64,000 nt of DNA from Pseudomonas viridiflava (GCA_900596015.1 UVIF01000023.1:1-64000), one strand, 5' to 3'; counted from the first letter of the stretch, positions 1-8,784 are shown. Numbers and translations: made by a program. Notes: generated by a model from the sequence alone, not told the origin.

Positions 1-9
1 GATCACCCC

Positions 10-154
10 CTGTGGGAGCGGGCTCTGCCCGCGAAGGCCGCACCCACGGGTACTGCGATCACACCTGTGGGAGCGGGCTCTGCCCGCGAAGGCCGCACCC
101 ACGGGTACTGCGATCACACCTGTGGGAGCGGGCTCTGCCCGCGAAGGCCGCACC
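10..154. repeat. Tandem 55-bp repeat built on a REP element (2.6 copies)
   Basis: The same sequence begins at 10, 65 and 120, so the period is exactly 55 bp. Two copies are complete and the third stops after about 35 bp. Each copy opens with a REP palindrome whose core is GCGGGCTCTGCCCGC, followed by a non-palindromic spacer ending in GATCACAC. It lies just downstream of the minus-strand gene ending at 170. The spacer is identical between complete copies, which points to recent local duplication of a REP plus flank rather than separate REP insertions. Confidence 0.9.
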
Positions 155-169
155 GCGGATCCAGGTGGA

Positions 170-331
170 TCAGAGGGCCTTGCTGACGTGAATGTCACTG
201 ATTTTTGCCGCCTCGTCGCCATGCAAGGCAACGAGCGCAGCATGTGCTTCTTCCAGCGAGCCGGTGGCCAGGTGGGCGAAGTCCCAGCGGCGCTGGCCGT
301 CGAGGTTGTAGCGGATCACATACTTGATCAT
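170..331 (-). CDS. Small conserved-looking protein, 53 aa, function unknown
   Basis: A 53-residue protein starting MIKYVIRYNL, mildly acidic and without signal peptide or membrane segment. A methionine-initiated frame fits the 13-bp gap after the DUF1883 gene upstream, so the two are probably cotranscribed. The frame stays open further upstream, but that extension is antisense-like and overlaps the DUF1883 gene. I do not recognise a family. The beta-strand-like start and the central helix-rich segment suggest a compact alpha/beta fold. Function cannot be assigned. Confidence 0.6.
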   Translation of the reverse strand: MIKYVIRYNLDGQRRWDFAHLATGSLEEAHAALVALHGDEAAKISDIHVSKAL

Positions 332-344
332 GGGCGCGCCTGCA

Positions 345-647
345 TCAGGTGAATTTCGAAGCCGTGCGGCGCACGATCTTGATCTTGTGGGTGAAACTGC
401 TCTTGCGAGCCACGCTGGACAGCTTGGTGCCCGCAGTGTCGATCGTGATGTTCCAGAAACCGGTGCTCGGAGCGCTGATCTTGGCCGGGAAGGTATCGAA
501 CGCGCCGCCGTGGTAGGTATGTCGACCACCGTTCTTGAAGCTGCGGAAATTGGCATCGCTCATCAGGCGGATGTTGCAGAGCTGGGAGCACTCGATGACG
601 ACCAGGTCATCTTCATTGAGGTGCTCGCGCTGGTGAACGAATTTCAT
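345..647 (-). CDS. DUF1883 domain protein
   Basis: A 100-aa protein beginning MKFVHQREHLNEDDLVVIEC, which I recognise as the DUF1883 family common in pseudomonads. The whole length is the domain, with conserved segments around residues 24-48 (NIRLMSDANF, then NGGRHTYHGGAF) and a C-terminal basic strand. The protein is small, beta-rich and cytosolic with no export signal. No biochemical function is established to my knowledge. It is the first gene of a two-gene minus-strand unit with the 53-aa protein that follows 13 bp later. Family call is firm, role unknown. Confidence 0.8.
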   Translation of the reverse strand: MKFVHQREHLNEDDLVVIECSQLCNIRLMSDANFRSFKNGGRHTYHGGAFDTFPAKISAPSTGFWNITIDTAGTKLSSVARKSSFTHKIKIVRRTASKFT

Positions 648-796
648 GGGCTCTCCACTGTTGCAGGTGCGCGAGTTACAGATGCGCGCAAAAGCGCAAC
701 GATATCATGCGCGTCGCGACACAGATAAATTCTACCGATGCATGGAGCAAATTCATGACCTTGCGGTCACAGGGTATTTAATGACGGAGATGCATC

Positions 797-1147
797 ATGA
801 AGTGGGCCTGGTTGACGGCAGTGGTATTGCTCGGTGGTTGTGCCACCGTGACGGACATCGAGAAAAGCCCCGAGACCATGAGCGTGATTTCCGGCAAGAC
901 CCCCAAGGAGTATTCAACCTGCGTGGTCGCTCAGCTGAGCGACAGTCGCGGGCCATCCGTGATCGAGCAGAAGCATGACGGCTATCGGATCATCGTTCCG
1001 CAGAAACTCTCCAAGGACCCAGCCGCCGTGCTGATCGTCGACGATCGTTCCGGCGGCAGCAGCATCAAGGTGCACGAACGTCTGTCGAACGTGCCGCTGC
1101 GCCCGGCCGACGTGCGTCAGGCGGCCGAGAAATGCATTTCCGGCTGA
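797..1147 (+). CDS. Small lipoprotein, 116 aa, function unknown
   Basis: The N-terminus has a short hydrophobic stretch ending in the lipobox LLGGC with Cys15 as the likely lipidated residue, so the mature protein should be membrane-anchored in the periplasm. The remaining ~100 residues form a soluble alpha/beta domain with two further cysteines (residue 37 region and near the C-terminus) that could form a disulfide. Its stop lies 8 bp from the stop of the convergent lipoprotein gene on the other strand. I see no characterised domain, so function is left open. Confidence 0.7.
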   Translation: MKWAWLTAVVLLGGCATVTDIEKSPETMSVISGKTPKEYSTCVVAQLSDSRGPSVIEQKHDGYRIIVPQKLSKDPAAVLIVDDRSGGSSIKVHERLSNVPLRPADVRQAAEKCISG

Positions 1148-1154
1148 GCCGTCT

Positions 1155-1445
1155 CTACTTGCACACCACTACCAGGCTGCGGGTCTGGTAGTTGCCAAGG
1201 TCGGCGTCCGCCAGCCCGACCTCGCCAGTACGCCGCGGTACACCTTGTGTCGCGACGGTCTGATAGCCGGCAGGGCACTCCAGGCGAGCCTGTTCGTCGC
1301 ACTTGTCCCAGGACATGGCTTGACCCGAGCAATCGATGTTCAAGCCCTGTTGGCCGTTCTTGAGAATGGTGGGCGAAGTGCTGGCGCATGCCGAAACGGC
1401 AAGCACGGCAAGGGAGGCCAGGGTAGTGCGCAGGAGGGTGCTCAT
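1155..1445 (-). CDS. Small cysteine-rich lipoprotein, 96 aa
   Basis: The signal sequence ends in LAVSAC, giving Cys20 as the lipidation site. The mature part contains four further cysteines (near residues 39, 49, 57 and 95), a pattern suggesting two disulfides in the periplasm. It converges on the lipoprotein gene at 797-1147 with only 7 bp between stops. A 260-bp region separates its start from galU and must carry both promoters. Family not recognised. Confidence 0.7.
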   Translation of the reverse strand: MSTLLRTTLASLAVLAVSACASTSPTILKNGQQGLNIDCSGQAMSWDKCDEQARLECPAGYQTVATQGVPRRTGEVGLADADLGNYQTRSLVVVCK

Positions 1446-1705
1446 CGGGCGGGATTCTTCAGGTAGACAAGGGGGCCGCTATGCGGTGGCGCAATGCTAT
1501 ACACTGGCAGGCGGCAAGGGTAGTTGTGCAAGGAAATTTTCCGTTGCTCGACCGGTGTAGCAATATTTACCTTGCAGTGGAACTATCTGCATCAGGATTT
1601 CTCTATCAACCAATCGGTTGGCCAGCGGCAGGCATTGTTAGGTAGTCGACGCCTGAACCCGACTGTGCCGTAACTCGTCAGCATTGCTCTTCTGTAAGGA
1701 CTCAC

Positions 1706-2548
1706 ATGATCAAGAAATGCTTGTTTCCAGCGGCCGGCTACGGTACTCGCTTCCTGCCAGCGACCAAAGCAATGCCCAAGGAAATGCTGCCGATCGTCAA
1801 CAAGCCACTGATCCAGTACGGCGTTGAAGAGGCTCTGGAAGCTGGCCTGAGCCAGATATCCATCGTGACCGGTCGCGGCAAGCGCGCGATCGAAGACCAC
1901 TTCGACATCAGCTATGAGCTGGAAACCCAGATCAAGGGCACCGAAAAGGAAAAGTACCTGGTCGGCATTCGCAAGCTGATCGACCAGTGCACCTTTTCCT
2001 ACACCCGCCAGGTGCAGATGAAAGGCCTGGGCCACGCCATTCTCAGCGGCCGCCCATTGATCGGCGACGAGGCATTCGCCGTGGTACTGGCCGATGACAT
2101 GTGCGTGAACCTGGACGGCGACGGTGTGCTGCAGCAGATGGTCAAGCTGTACAACCAGTTCCGCTGCTCGATCGTCGCCATCCAGGAAGTCGATCCCCAG
2201 GAAACCCATAAGTACGGTGTGATCGCCGGCGACATGATCCGTGAAGATATCTTTCGCGTGACCAGCATGGTTGAAAAGCCAAAGCCTGAAGACGCGCCGT
2301 CCAACCTGGCCATCATCGGCCGCTACATCCTGACCCCGGACATCTTCGACCTGATCGAACAGACCGAGCCAGGCAAGAGTGGCGAGATCCAGATCACCGA
2401 TGCCCTGATGAAGCAGGCCCAGAACGGTTGCGTACTGGCCTACAAGTTCAAGGGCGAGCGTTTCGACTGCGGCGGCGCCGAAGGCTACATCGACGCCACC
2501 AACTTCTGCTTCGAAAACTTCTACAAGACCGGCAAAGCGTTCATCTGA
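1706..2548 (+). CDS. galU: UTP--glucose-1-phosphate uridylyltransferase
   Basis: This enzyme makes UDP-glucose from UTP and glucose-1-phosphate in the cytosol, feeding LPS core, exopolysaccharide and trehalose metabolism. The 280-aa protein has the family nucleotide-binding start FPAAGYGTRFLPATKAMPK near residues 8-26 and the VEKP motif near residue 192. Length equals other Pseudomonas GalU proteins. A clear AAGGA ribosome-binding site lies 6 bp before the ATG. The gene is monocistronic: a strong hairpin terminator follows 24 bp after the stop and gor comes next. Confidence 0.97.
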   Translation: MIKKCLFPAAGYGTRFLPATKAMPKEMLPIVNKPLIQYGVEEALEAGLSQISIVTGRGKRAIEDHFDISYELETQIKGTEKEKYLVGIRKLIDQCTFSYTRQVQMKGLGHAILSGRPLIGDEAFAVVLADDMCVNLDGDGVLQQMVKLYNQFRCSIVAIQEVDPQETHKYGVIAGDMIREDIFRVTSMVEKPKPEDAPSNLAIIGRYILTPDIFDLIEQTEPGKSGEIQITDALMKQAQNGCVLAYKFKGERFDCGGAEGYIDATNFCFENFYKTGKAFI

Positions 2549-2571
2549 CGCCCGATCGGTTAGCATGATCG

Positions 2572-2604
2572 ACGCCGCTGCCCGCTGGACAGCGGCGTTC
2601 TTGT
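2572..2604 (+). terminator. Rho-independent terminator of galU
   Basis: Perfect 9-bp stem ACGCCGCTG / CAGCGGCGT around a 9-nt loop, followed by TCTTGTTT. It sits 24 bp after the galU stop. Confidence 0.85.
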
Positions 2605-2652
2605 TTATGGCTACGGCTCGCGCGCGGGCCGTGCAGGTGCCAGGAGAGCAAC

Positions 2653-4011
2653 ATGAGCTATGACTTCGATTTATTCGTGATTGGCGCCGGTTCCGGCGGA
2701 GTGCGCGCGGCGCGCTTCGCCGCAGGGTTCGGCGCGAAGGTGGCAGTGGCTGAAAGCCGCTACCTGGGCGGCACCTGCGTCAATGTCGGTTGCGTACCCA
2801 AGAAGTTGCTGGTCTATGGCGCCCACTTCGCTGACGACTTCGAGCATGCCAGCGGTTTTGGCTGGAGCCTGGAAAAACCCTCGTTCGATTGGTCGACCTT
2901 GATTGCCAACAAGAACAAGGAGATCGAACGGCTCAACGGAATCTATCGCAACCTGCTGGTGAACAGCGGGGTAAAGCTGCTGGAAGGCCACGCACGGCTG
3001 CTGGATGCGCATACGGTCGAAGTGGATGGCCAGCGCTTCAGCGCCGAGCACATTCTGATAGCCACCGGTGGCTGGCCGCAGATTCCCGATGTGCCGGGGC
3101 GTGAGCATGCCATCACCTCGAACGAAGCATTTTTCCTCGAGCAATTGCCCAAGCGGGTCATCGTGGTCGGCGGCGGCTACATTGCCGTCGAATTCGCCGG
3201 GATCTTCAATGGCCTGGGCAGCGAAACCACCTTGCTCTATCGCGGCGAGATGTTCCTGCGTGGCTTCGACGGCGCGGTGCGCAAGCACTTGAGCGAAGAG
3301 CTGACCAAGCGCGGCATGAACCTGCAATTCAATTCCGATATTGCCCGCATCGACAAGCTTGACGACGGCAGCCTCAAGGTGACCCTCAAGGACGGCCGCG
3401 AGCTGGCGGCGGACTGCGTGTTCTACGCCACCGGGCGCCGGCCGATGCTGGACAACCTGGGCCTGGAGAATACCGGCGTGAAGCTGGACGACAAGGGTTT
3501 CATCCAGGTCGACGAGCAGTTCCAGACTACCGAGCCGTCGATTCTGGCGCTGGGCGACGTGATCGGCCGGGTGCAGCTGACCCCGGTGGCATTGGCCGAG
3601 GGCATGGCCGTGGCCCGTCGTCTGTTCAAGCCCGAGCAGTATCGCCCGGTGGACTACAAGCACATTCCGACGGCAGTGTTCAGCCTGCCGAACATTGGCA
3701 CCGTGGGCCTGACCGAGGAAGAGGCGCGCGAGCAGGGGCATTCGGTGCAGATCTTCGAGAGCCGCTTCCGCCCCATGCAGTTCAGCCTCACCCACAGCCA
3801 GGAGCGCACCCTGATGAAGCTGGTGGTCGATGCAGATACCGACAAGGTGCTGGGTTGCCACATGGTTGGCCCTGATGCGGGCGAGATCGTTCAGGGCCTG
3901 GCAATTGCGCTCAAGGCCGGTGCAACCAAGCAGGTGTTCGACGAAACCATCGGCGTGCATCCTACCGCTGCCGAAGAGTTCGTCACCATGCGTACCCCGG
4001 TCGACGCCTGA
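2653..4011 (+). CDS. gor: Glutathione-disulfide reductase
   Basis: FAD-dependent, NADPH-driven reduction of glutathione disulfide in the cytosol. The 452-aa protein shows the N-terminal FAD GxGxxG (IGAGSGG, residues 10-16), the redox-active pair in [13 protein letters not shown] (Cys42 and Cys47), the central NAD(P)H fold ([11 protein letters not shown]), the second FAD motif (ILALGD) and the C-terminal dimer-partner histidine segment (GVHPTAAEE). Length matches bacterial Gor. An AGGAGA ribosome-binding site lies 6 bp before the ATG. It belongs functionally with ahpCF and gloA nearby, all thiol/peroxide/glyoxal defence. A convergent regulator gene shares the 3' hairpin. Confidence 0.96.
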   Translation: MSYDFDLFVIGAGSGGVRAARFAAGFGAKVAVAESRYLGGTCVNVGCVPKKLLVYGAHFADDFEHASGFGWSLEKPSFDWSTLIANKNKEIERLNGIYRNLLVNSGVKLLEGHARLLDAHTVEVDGQRFSAEHILIATGGWPQIPDVPGREHAITSNEAFFLEQLPKRVIVVGGGYIAVEFAGIFNGLGSETTLLYRGEMFLRGFDGAVRKHLSEELTKRGMNLQFNSDIARIDKLDDGSLKVTLKDGRELAADCVFYATGRRPMLDNLGLENTGVKLDDKGFIQVDEQFQTTEPSILALGDVIGRVQLTPVALAEGMAVARRLFKPEQYRPVDYKHIPTAVFSLPNIGTVGLTEEEAREQGHSVQIFESRFRPMQFSLTHSQERTLMKLVVDADTDKVLGCHMVGPDAGEIVQGLAIALKAGATKQVFDETIGVHPTAAEEFVTMRTPVDA

Positions 4012-4017
4012 GCCTGC

Positions 4018-4042
4018 GGCCTGCCGGTCAGTCCGGCAGGCC
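4018..4042. terminator. Perfect 10-bp hairpin between convergent gor and response-regulator genes
   Basis: GGCCTGCCGG and its exact complement flank a 5-nt loop. The loop contains the stop codon of the minus-strand regulator gene, and the stem begins 6 bp after the gor stop. The very stable stem lacks a clean T-tract on either side, so it could terminate weakly in both directions or mainly protect 3' ends. Confidence 0.55.
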
Positions 4043-4705
4043 GACCACGGCAGCGTATTCCTGCAGCGCGGCGTCATGGCCGATACCAAGCTTTTCCATG
4101 GCGCAGCGTTTCTGCCGGCTTATGGTTTTCTCGCTGCGCTGCAAACGTGCGGCGACGTCGCGTCCGCTCAAGCCTCCCACCAGCAACTTCAGCACTTCCA
4201 GCTCACGCGCCGAGAGCCGTTCGTGGGCGCCTCGGTGTTCCACCTCATGTTCCGCCAGGCGCCGGGTGAAGCGTGCGCTGAGGTAGTGGTTGCCGCGCAT
4301 CAGGCTGTAGGCAGCGGTGCTTAGATGGCTCAGGCACTCCTGCTTGTCGTACAGACCCCGCGCGCCGCTGTCGAGAATGGCGCGCAGTACCATGGGATTG
4401 TCCAGCGTGGTCAGTACCAGCACCGGCAGGCGCGGGTAGCGAAGACGTACCTGGCGCAGCAGGGCCAGGCCATCGCCACCCCCCAGCTGGGGCATGCGGT
4501 AATCGGTGATCAACAGATCGCACGCCTGTTGCTGCAACGATTCAAGCACTCGGTTGGCGTTTTCGGCCTCGCTGACCACGCTGAAGCGCGCGCGCGGTTC
4601 GCGCTCGAGGGCGATGCGCAGCCCGAGTCGAACGGCCGAGTGGTCGTCGGCCACGATGGTTTTTATAGTCACCTGGTTGGTCTCATCTGCGGAAGCGGGC
4701 CTCAT
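4028..4705 (-). CDS. Orphan LuxR/NarL-type response regulator
   Basis: An N-terminal receiver domain (acidic pair in VADDHSAVRLG, phospho-acceptor Asp in LLITDYRMPQ, conserved Lys in LYDKQE) is joined to a C-terminal LuxR helix-turn-helix (LSARELEVLKLL through KTISRQKRCAMEKL). It is a DNA-binding activator or repressor controlled by phosphorylation. From the ATG at 4705 it is 225 aa; a GTG at 4672 is an equally plausible start, 11 codons inside, which would begin directly at the receiver domain. The frame extends 22 codons further upstream but that segment lacks domain character. No kinase is adjacent, so its partner is unknown. Confidence 0.85.
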   Translation of the reverse strand: MRPASADETNQVTIKTIVADDHSAVRLGLRIALEREPRARFSVVSEAENANRVLESLQQQACDLLITDYRMPQLGGGDGLALLRQVRLRYPRLPVLVLTTLDNPMVLRAILDSGARGLYDKQECLSHLSTAAYSLMRGNHYLSARFTRRLAEHEVEHRGAHERLSARELEVLKLLVGGLSGRDVAARLQRSEKTISRQKRCAMEKLGIGHDAALQEYAAVVGLPD

Positions 4706-4825
4706 GCTATCCGGCGTTCCCAGGCATGGCTGTAGGTAGGTCGTGGGCGCGACTGTGCGAAAAGTCGACAAAAAGCGGTGTCATTGCCCTGTGTTCATAT
4801 TTCTTCTTTATTATGGGTAGCTTCG

Positions 4826-4862
4826 ATAGGCAAAACCAATCGACAGCATCCAGTTTGCCAAT
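4826..4862. promoter_or_regulatory. Candidate OxyR binding site upstream of ahpC
   Basis: Four tetranucleotides ATAG, CAAT, ATCC and CAAT are separated by exactly 7 bp each, the 4-element 7-bp-spaced layout of OxyR sites (ATAG-N7-CTAT-N7-ATAG-N7-CTAT). It lies about 80-115 bp before the ahpC start. A longer inverted pair (CGATAGGCA at 4824 and TGCCTATCG at 4894) brackets the region. No OxyR gene is in the window. Confidence 0.65.
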
Positions 4863-4942
4863 GAGCTATCGATCGCACACCTGGTTAGGATGCTGCCTAT
4901 CGAATTCAAACACGATTTCAACCCCCTGAAGGAGAGTCACCG

Positions 4943-5506
4943 ATGCCGATCATCAACAGCCAAGTCAAGCCATTCAACGCTACCGCTTACCACAATGGCG
5001 CTTTCGTGCCGGTCAGCGACGCCGATCTGAAAGGCAAGTGGTCTGTCGTATTCTTCTACCCGGCCGACTTCACTTTCGTCTGCCCAACCGAACTGGGCGA
5101 CCTGGCCGACAACTACGAAGCCTTCAAGCAACTGGGCGTGGAAATCTATGGCGTGTCGACCGACACCCACTTCACCCACAAAGCCTGGCACGACACTTCC
5201 GACACCATCGGCAAGATCCAGTACCCGTTGATCGGTGACCCGACTCACACCATCTCGAAGAATTTCGACGTGCTGATCGAGGCCGACGGCATCGCTGACC
5301 GTGGCACGTTCGTGATCAACCCGGAAGGCCAGATCAAGATCGTCGAGCTGAACGATGGCGGTGTAGGCCGTGATGCGTCCGAGCTGCTGCGCAAGGTGAA
5401 AGCGGCCCAGTACGTTGCTGCCCACCCAGGCGAAGTCTGCCCAGCCAAGTGGAAAGAAGGCGAGGCCACCCTGGCTCCATCGCTGGACCTGGTCGGCAAG
5501 ATCTAA
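4943..5506 (+). CDS. ahpC: Alkyl hydroperoxide reductase peroxiredoxin subunit
   Basis: Typical 2-Cys peroxiredoxin of 187 aa that reduces hydrogen peroxide and organic hydroperoxides in the cytosol. The peroxidatic Cys47 lies in [10 protein letters not shown] and the resolving Cys166 in [10 protein letters not shown]. The protein is the same length as E. coli AhpC. A strong AAGGAGAG ribosome-binding site precedes the ATG by 6 bp, matching the usual high expression. The partner reductase ahpF follows after 239 bp that contain a REP pair, so the two may have separate or attenuated transcription. Probable OxyR control is described at 4826-4862. Confidence 0.97.
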   Translation: MPIINSQVKPFNATAYHNGAFVPVSDADLKGKWSVVFFYPADFTFVCPTELGDLADNYEAFKQLGVEIYGVSTDTHFTHKAWHDTSDTIGKIQYPLIGDPTHTISKNFDVLIEADGIADRGTFVINPEGQIKIVELNDGGVGRDASELLRKVKAAQYVAAHPGEVCPAKWKEGEATLAPSLDLVGKI

Positions 5507-5570
5507 GCAGCTTCCCAGGCTGTTTCCCGCGGGCCAGTGCCTGCGGGATTGCATCACCCCCGTAGGAGCG

Positions 5571-5649
5571 GTCGTCGGCCGCGAAAATCCGCCGCGTTTT
5601 GCCTGTCGGAACGTATCGCCTGCTTCGCGGCCACCGATTGCTCCTGCGG
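5571..5649. repeat. Inverted pair of REP elements between ahpC and ahpF
   Basis: A unit reading GTAGGAGCGGTCGTCGGCCG with CGAA is followed about 30 bp later by an imperfect inverted copy (TTCGCGGCCACCGATTGCTC then CTGC). Together they can fold into a long hairpin. This is the REP family that also appears at 8813 and 60431. Its position inside the ahpC-ahpF unit could lower ahpF relative to ahpC. Confidence 0.75.
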
Positions 5650-5745
5650 TTGTTACCTTCTCCAAAAGCATCATCGCTCACGCGGGGTTCACCACCCTGG
5701 CGGGCAACTGTCGTCTTCGAAACACTCAAAACGGAAATCGCCCTC

Positions 5746-7308
5746 ATGTTGGACGCCAATCTTAAAGCCCAGTTGAAAGCCTATCTGGAACGGGTCACCC
5801 AACCGATCGAGATCGTCGCGTCCCTTGATGACGGCGCGAAATCCCAGGAATTGCTCGGTCTGTTGCGCGACATCGACGCGCTGTCGGACAAGATCACGCT
5901 GCTCGACAACGGCAGCGATGCACGTCGCCCCTCGTTCTCCATCAATCGCCCTGGAGCGGACATCGGCCTGCGTTTTGCCGGTATCCCCATGGGTCACGAA
6001 TTCACCTCGCTGGTACTGGCGCTGCTGCAGGTTGGCGGCCACCCGTCCAAGGCCAGTGCCGAGGTCATCGAACAGATCGCTGCGTTGAAAGGCGAGTTTC
6101 TGTTCGAAAGCTATTTTTCCCTGTCATGCCAGAACTGCCCGGACGTGGTCCAGGCGCTGAACCTGATGGCGGTGCTCAACCCCAATATTCGTCACGTCGC
6201 CATCGATGGCGCGTTGTTCCAGGCTGAGGTGGAAGAGCGGCAGGTCATGGCCGTGCCGAGCGTCTACCTCAATGGCAAGAACTTCGGTCAGGGCCGCATG
6301 GGCCTCGAAGAGATCCTGGCCAAGATCGACACCAGCGCCAGTGATCGCCAGGCTGAAAAACTCAACGCCAAGCAGGCGTTCGACATGCTGGTCATCGGCG
6401 GCGGGCCTGCCGGTGCGGCAGCTGCCATCTACGCTGCCCGCAAAGGCATCCGTACCGGTGTTGCCGCCGAGCGCTTCGGCGGTCAGGTACTGGACACCAT
6501 GGCAATCGAGAACTTCATTTCCGTGCAGGAAACCGAAGGTCCCAAGTTGGCGGTGGCGCTGGAAGAGCACGTCAAGCAGTACGAAGTGGACATCATGAAC
6601 CTGCAGCGGGCCGAGAAACTGGTTCCTGGCAAGGACGGTGCGCCGCACGAAGTGATCTTTGCCAGCGGTGCGTCCCTCAAGGCCAAGACGCTGATTCTGG
6701 CGACGGGTGCGCGCTGGCGCGAAATGAACGTGCCGGGTGAGCAGGAGTACCGCAACCGCGGCGTGGCCTACTGCCCGCACTGCGACGGTCCGTTGTTCAA
6801 AGGCAAGCGCGTGGCAGTGATCGGTGGTGGCAACTCCGGTGTGGAAGCAGCCATCGACCTGGCCGGTATCGTCGCCCATGTGACGCTGATCGAGTTCGAC
6901 ACCCAGCTGCGTGCCGATGCCGTGCTGCAGCGCAAGCTGCACAGCCTGCCCAACGTCAAGGTGATCACCAGCGCCCTGACGACCGAAGTGACGGGTGACG
7001 GCCAGCGTGTCAACGGCCTGCGCTACAAGGATCGCCAGAGCAGCGAGCATCACGAAATCGCTCTGGAAGGTATCTTCGTGCAGATCGGTCTGCTGCCCAA
7101 CACCGATTGGCTCAAAGGCACCATCGAGCTGTCGAACCGTGGCGAGATCATGGTCGATGCACGCGGCGAGACCGATCTGCCAGGCATCTTTGCCGCCGGT
7201 GACGTGACTACGGTGCCGTTCAAGCAGATCGTGATCGCGGTAGGTGAGGGTGCCAAGGCTTCGCTGGCAGCCTTCGATCACTTGATTCGCACTTCGGCGC
7301 CTGCCTGA
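5746..7308 (+). CDS. ahpF: Alkyl hydroperoxide reductase flavoprotein subunit
   Basis: Flavoenzyme that passes electrons from NADH to AhpC. The 520-aa protein has the N-terminal tandem thioredoxin-fold domain with CxxC at Cys128/Cys131 ([10 protein letters not shown]), an FAD domain ([11 protein letters not shown], around residue 215) and the thioredoxin-reductase-type CxxC at Cys343/Cys346 (YCPHCDG). The start [10 protein letters not shown] gives the family length (E. coli AhpF is 521 aa). The frame remains open for 49 more codons upstream, but that stretch runs through a REP element and is not protein-like. Functionally paired with ahpC 239 bp upstream. Confidence 0.96.
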   Translation: MLDANLKAQLKAYLERVTQPIEIVASLDDGAKSQELLGLLRDIDALSDKITLLDNGSDARRPSFSINRPGADIGLRFAGIPMGHEFTSLVLALLQVGGHPSKASAEVIEQIAALKGEFLFESYFSLSCQNCPDVVQALNLMAVLNPNIRHVAIDGALFQAEVEERQVMAVPSVYLNGKNFGQGRMGLEEILAKIDTSASDRQAEKLNAKQAFDMLVIGGGPAGAAAAIYAARKGIRTGVAAERFGGQVLDTMAIENFISVQETEGPKLAVALEEHVKQYEVDIMNLQRAEKLVPGKDGAPHEVIFASGASLKAKTLILATGARWREMNVPGEQEYRNRGVAYCPHCDGPLFKGKRVAVIGGGNSGVEAAIDLAGIVAHVTLIEFDTQLRADAVLQRKLHSLPNVKVITSALTTEVTGDGQRVNGLRYKDRQSSEHHEIALEGIFVQIGLLPNTDWLKGTIELSNRGEIMVDARGETDLPGIFAAGDVTTVPFKQIVIAVGEGAKASLAAFDHLIRTSAPA

Positions 7309-7316
7309 TCAGGCAA

Positions 7317-7416
7317 CTGACGCGGCTTGCGCCGCTGCTACAGGAGGGCGCTTGACTGACGCGGCTTGCGCCGCTGCTACAGGAGGGCGCCTGTAGCAGC
7401 GGCGCAAGCCGCGTCG
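7317..7416. repeat. REP cluster: two direct copies and one inverted copy
   Basis: A 35-bp unit (CTGACGCGGCTTGCGCCGCT then GCTACAGGAGGGCGC) occurs at 7317 and again at 7356 with a 39-bp period. It is followed directly by an inverted copy ending near 7416, so the second and third units form a near-perfect hairpin. The cluster lies immediately after ahpF and probably works as its 3' end. The rest of the gap to 7630 is AT-richer and presumably holds the promoter of the MvaT-like gene. Confidence 0.85.
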
Positions 7417-7630
7417 CTTTTGACAATATCAAACCCTCTGCCTCAACTTCCGCCGCGCGCCCAATCTTCCAGACAAACTTCAAGTAACTAAAGAAGTTGC
7501 CGTCATCACTCTTGCATCATTTACGTCTCTGCAAAGTTGCACTATCGTGTGCAAGCAAACGTGGCATCTGCAAGAGAGCCCGGCTCGAAAAAGGGCAGGG
7601 CACCATCAGGTTCTGTCCGGAGTAGAGACA

Positions 7631-7999
7631 TTGTCAAGACTCGCTGAATACCGCGCCGCCGAAAAGGCATTGCAAGAACAACTCGCCCAGCTCGAAACAA
7701 TGAAGAACGACGCGGGGTTGAAGAAGGAAATCGAGTTCGAGAAAAAGCTCCTGGGTTTGATGAAAACCTATGAAAAGGGCCTGCGCGACATCGTCGCCAT
7801 TCTCGATCCACACACCGCTTCCGCCAGGGCGCCAGCCCCCGCCAGGCCCAAGCAGCAGCGCCGGGCACGGGTGGTCAAGGTGTACGAGAACCCGCACACC
7901 GGCGAGCGTATCGAAACCAAGGGTGGCAATCACCACGGCCTCAAAGCCTGGAAACAGGAACACGGCGCCAGCACCGTAGACGGCTGGTTGCTTCGCTGA
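7631..7999 (+). CDS. MvaT/H-NS-type nucleoid-associated silencer, TTG start
   Basis: A 122-aa MvaT-family protein. These proteins coat AT-rich DNA and silence transcription in pseudomonads, replacing H-NS. The N-terminal coiled-coil oligomerisation half (SRLAEYRAAEKALQEQLAQL) leads to a basic linker and the C-terminal DNA-binding module with NPHTGERIETKGGNHHGLKA, retaining the GN pair used for minor-groove contact. I chose TTG at 7631: it gives the canonical MSRLAEYRAAEK start and has GGAG 8 bp upstream, whereas the longer open frame from 7547 adds non-homologous residues. Adjacent gloA suggests the TurB-like paralogue of P. putida, though I cannot confirm which paralogue this is. Confidence 0.88.
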   Translation: MSRLAEYRAAEKALQEQLAQLETMKNDAGLKKEIEFEKKLLGLMKTYEKGLRDIVAILDPHTASARAPAPARPKQQRRARVVKVYENPHTGERIETKGGNHHGLKAWKQEHGASTVDGWLLR

Positions 8000-8097
8000 G
8001 TGAATTCGATGGAAAACGCTGAATGACTGCTCAGGTTTTCACATCCTTTTCACAGCCACTGTTCCATTATGAAATCCGCTGATGGAACAGCGCCCCA

Positions 8098-8123
8098 AAT
8101 GCCCGCTTCGGCGGGCTTCTTAT
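8098..8123 (+). terminator. Rho-independent terminator of the MvaT-like gene
   Basis: Stem GCCCGC / GCGGGC closed by a TTCG tetraloop at 8101-8116 and followed by TTCTTATT, about 100 bp after the stop. A promoter for gloA must lie between here and 8266. Confidence 0.8.
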
Positions 8124-8265
8124 TGTCTGCGTTTCAAGATTATCTTCCGCGTTATACTCTCCGCGTCTCATTGTCGCGCATTCAACGCGTCGTCGCGTTT
8201 GGCATCGTCCATTACCTTCCGTATCATGACTCGCAGTTACTGCCCATTCATTCAAGGGAGCTTTC

Positions 8266-8784
8266 ATGAGCCTCGATCATTTGAACAGTGTGCCCGGTGT
8301 TACCGCGCAACCTGAAGCCGCCACATCCCGGTTCGTTTTCAACCACACTATGTTGCGAGTCAAGAACATCGAGCAGTCGCTGGATTTCTATACCCGTGTA
8401 TTGGGTTTCAGCCTGGTGGAGAAGCGGGATTTCGCCGAGGCGCAGTTCAGCCTGTATTTCCTGGCGCTGGTAGACAAGTCGACGATTCCAGCGGACGACA
8501 AGGCGCGCACCACCTGGATGAAGTCGATGCCCGGCGTTCTGGAGTTGACCCACAACCATGGCACCGAAAACGATGCGGACTTCGCCTACCACGATGGCAA
8601 CAGCGACCCACGTGGCTTCGGTCACATCTGCGTGTCGGTACCGGACATCCACGCAGCCTGCGAGCGTTTCGAAACGCTGGGCGTGAACTTCCAGAAGCGT
8701 CTGACCGATGGTCGCATGAAGAGCATCGCCTTCATCAAGGACCCTGACGGTTACTGGGTCGAAATCATCCAGCCGGACCTGTAG
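8266..8784 (+). CDS. gloA: Lactoylglutathione lyase (glyoxalase I)
   Basis: Converts the hemithioacetal of methylglyoxal and glutathione to S-lactoylglutathione in the cytosol. The 172-aa protein has the four metal ligands in their expected places: His27 (FNHTMLRV), Glu93 (LELTHNHG), His120 (GFGHICVS) and Glu166 (YWVEIIQ). The longer sequence between the first two ligands is that of the eukaryote-like, Zn-dependent class also found in pseudomonads. An AAGGGAG ribosome-binding site precedes the ATG. It converges on the mannitol operon end, with only 74 bp between the stops. Confidence 0.95.
   Translation: MSLDHLNSVPGVTAQPEAATSRFVFNHTMLRVKNIEQSLDFYTRVLGFSLVEKRDFAEAQFSLYFLALVDKSTIPADDKARTTWMKSMPGVLELTHNHGTENDADFAYHDGNSDPRGFGHICVSVPDIHAACERFETLGVNFQKRLTDGRMKSIAFIKDPDGYWVEIIQPDL

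Noticed and set aside
10..154. Possible short CRISPR array at the left edge
   Set aside because: Spacers are identical between copies and the repeat is a known REP-type palindrome; no cas genes.
5599..5745. N-terminal extension of AhpF by 49 codons
   Set aside because: The extension is translated REP sequence; family length and homology start at 5746.
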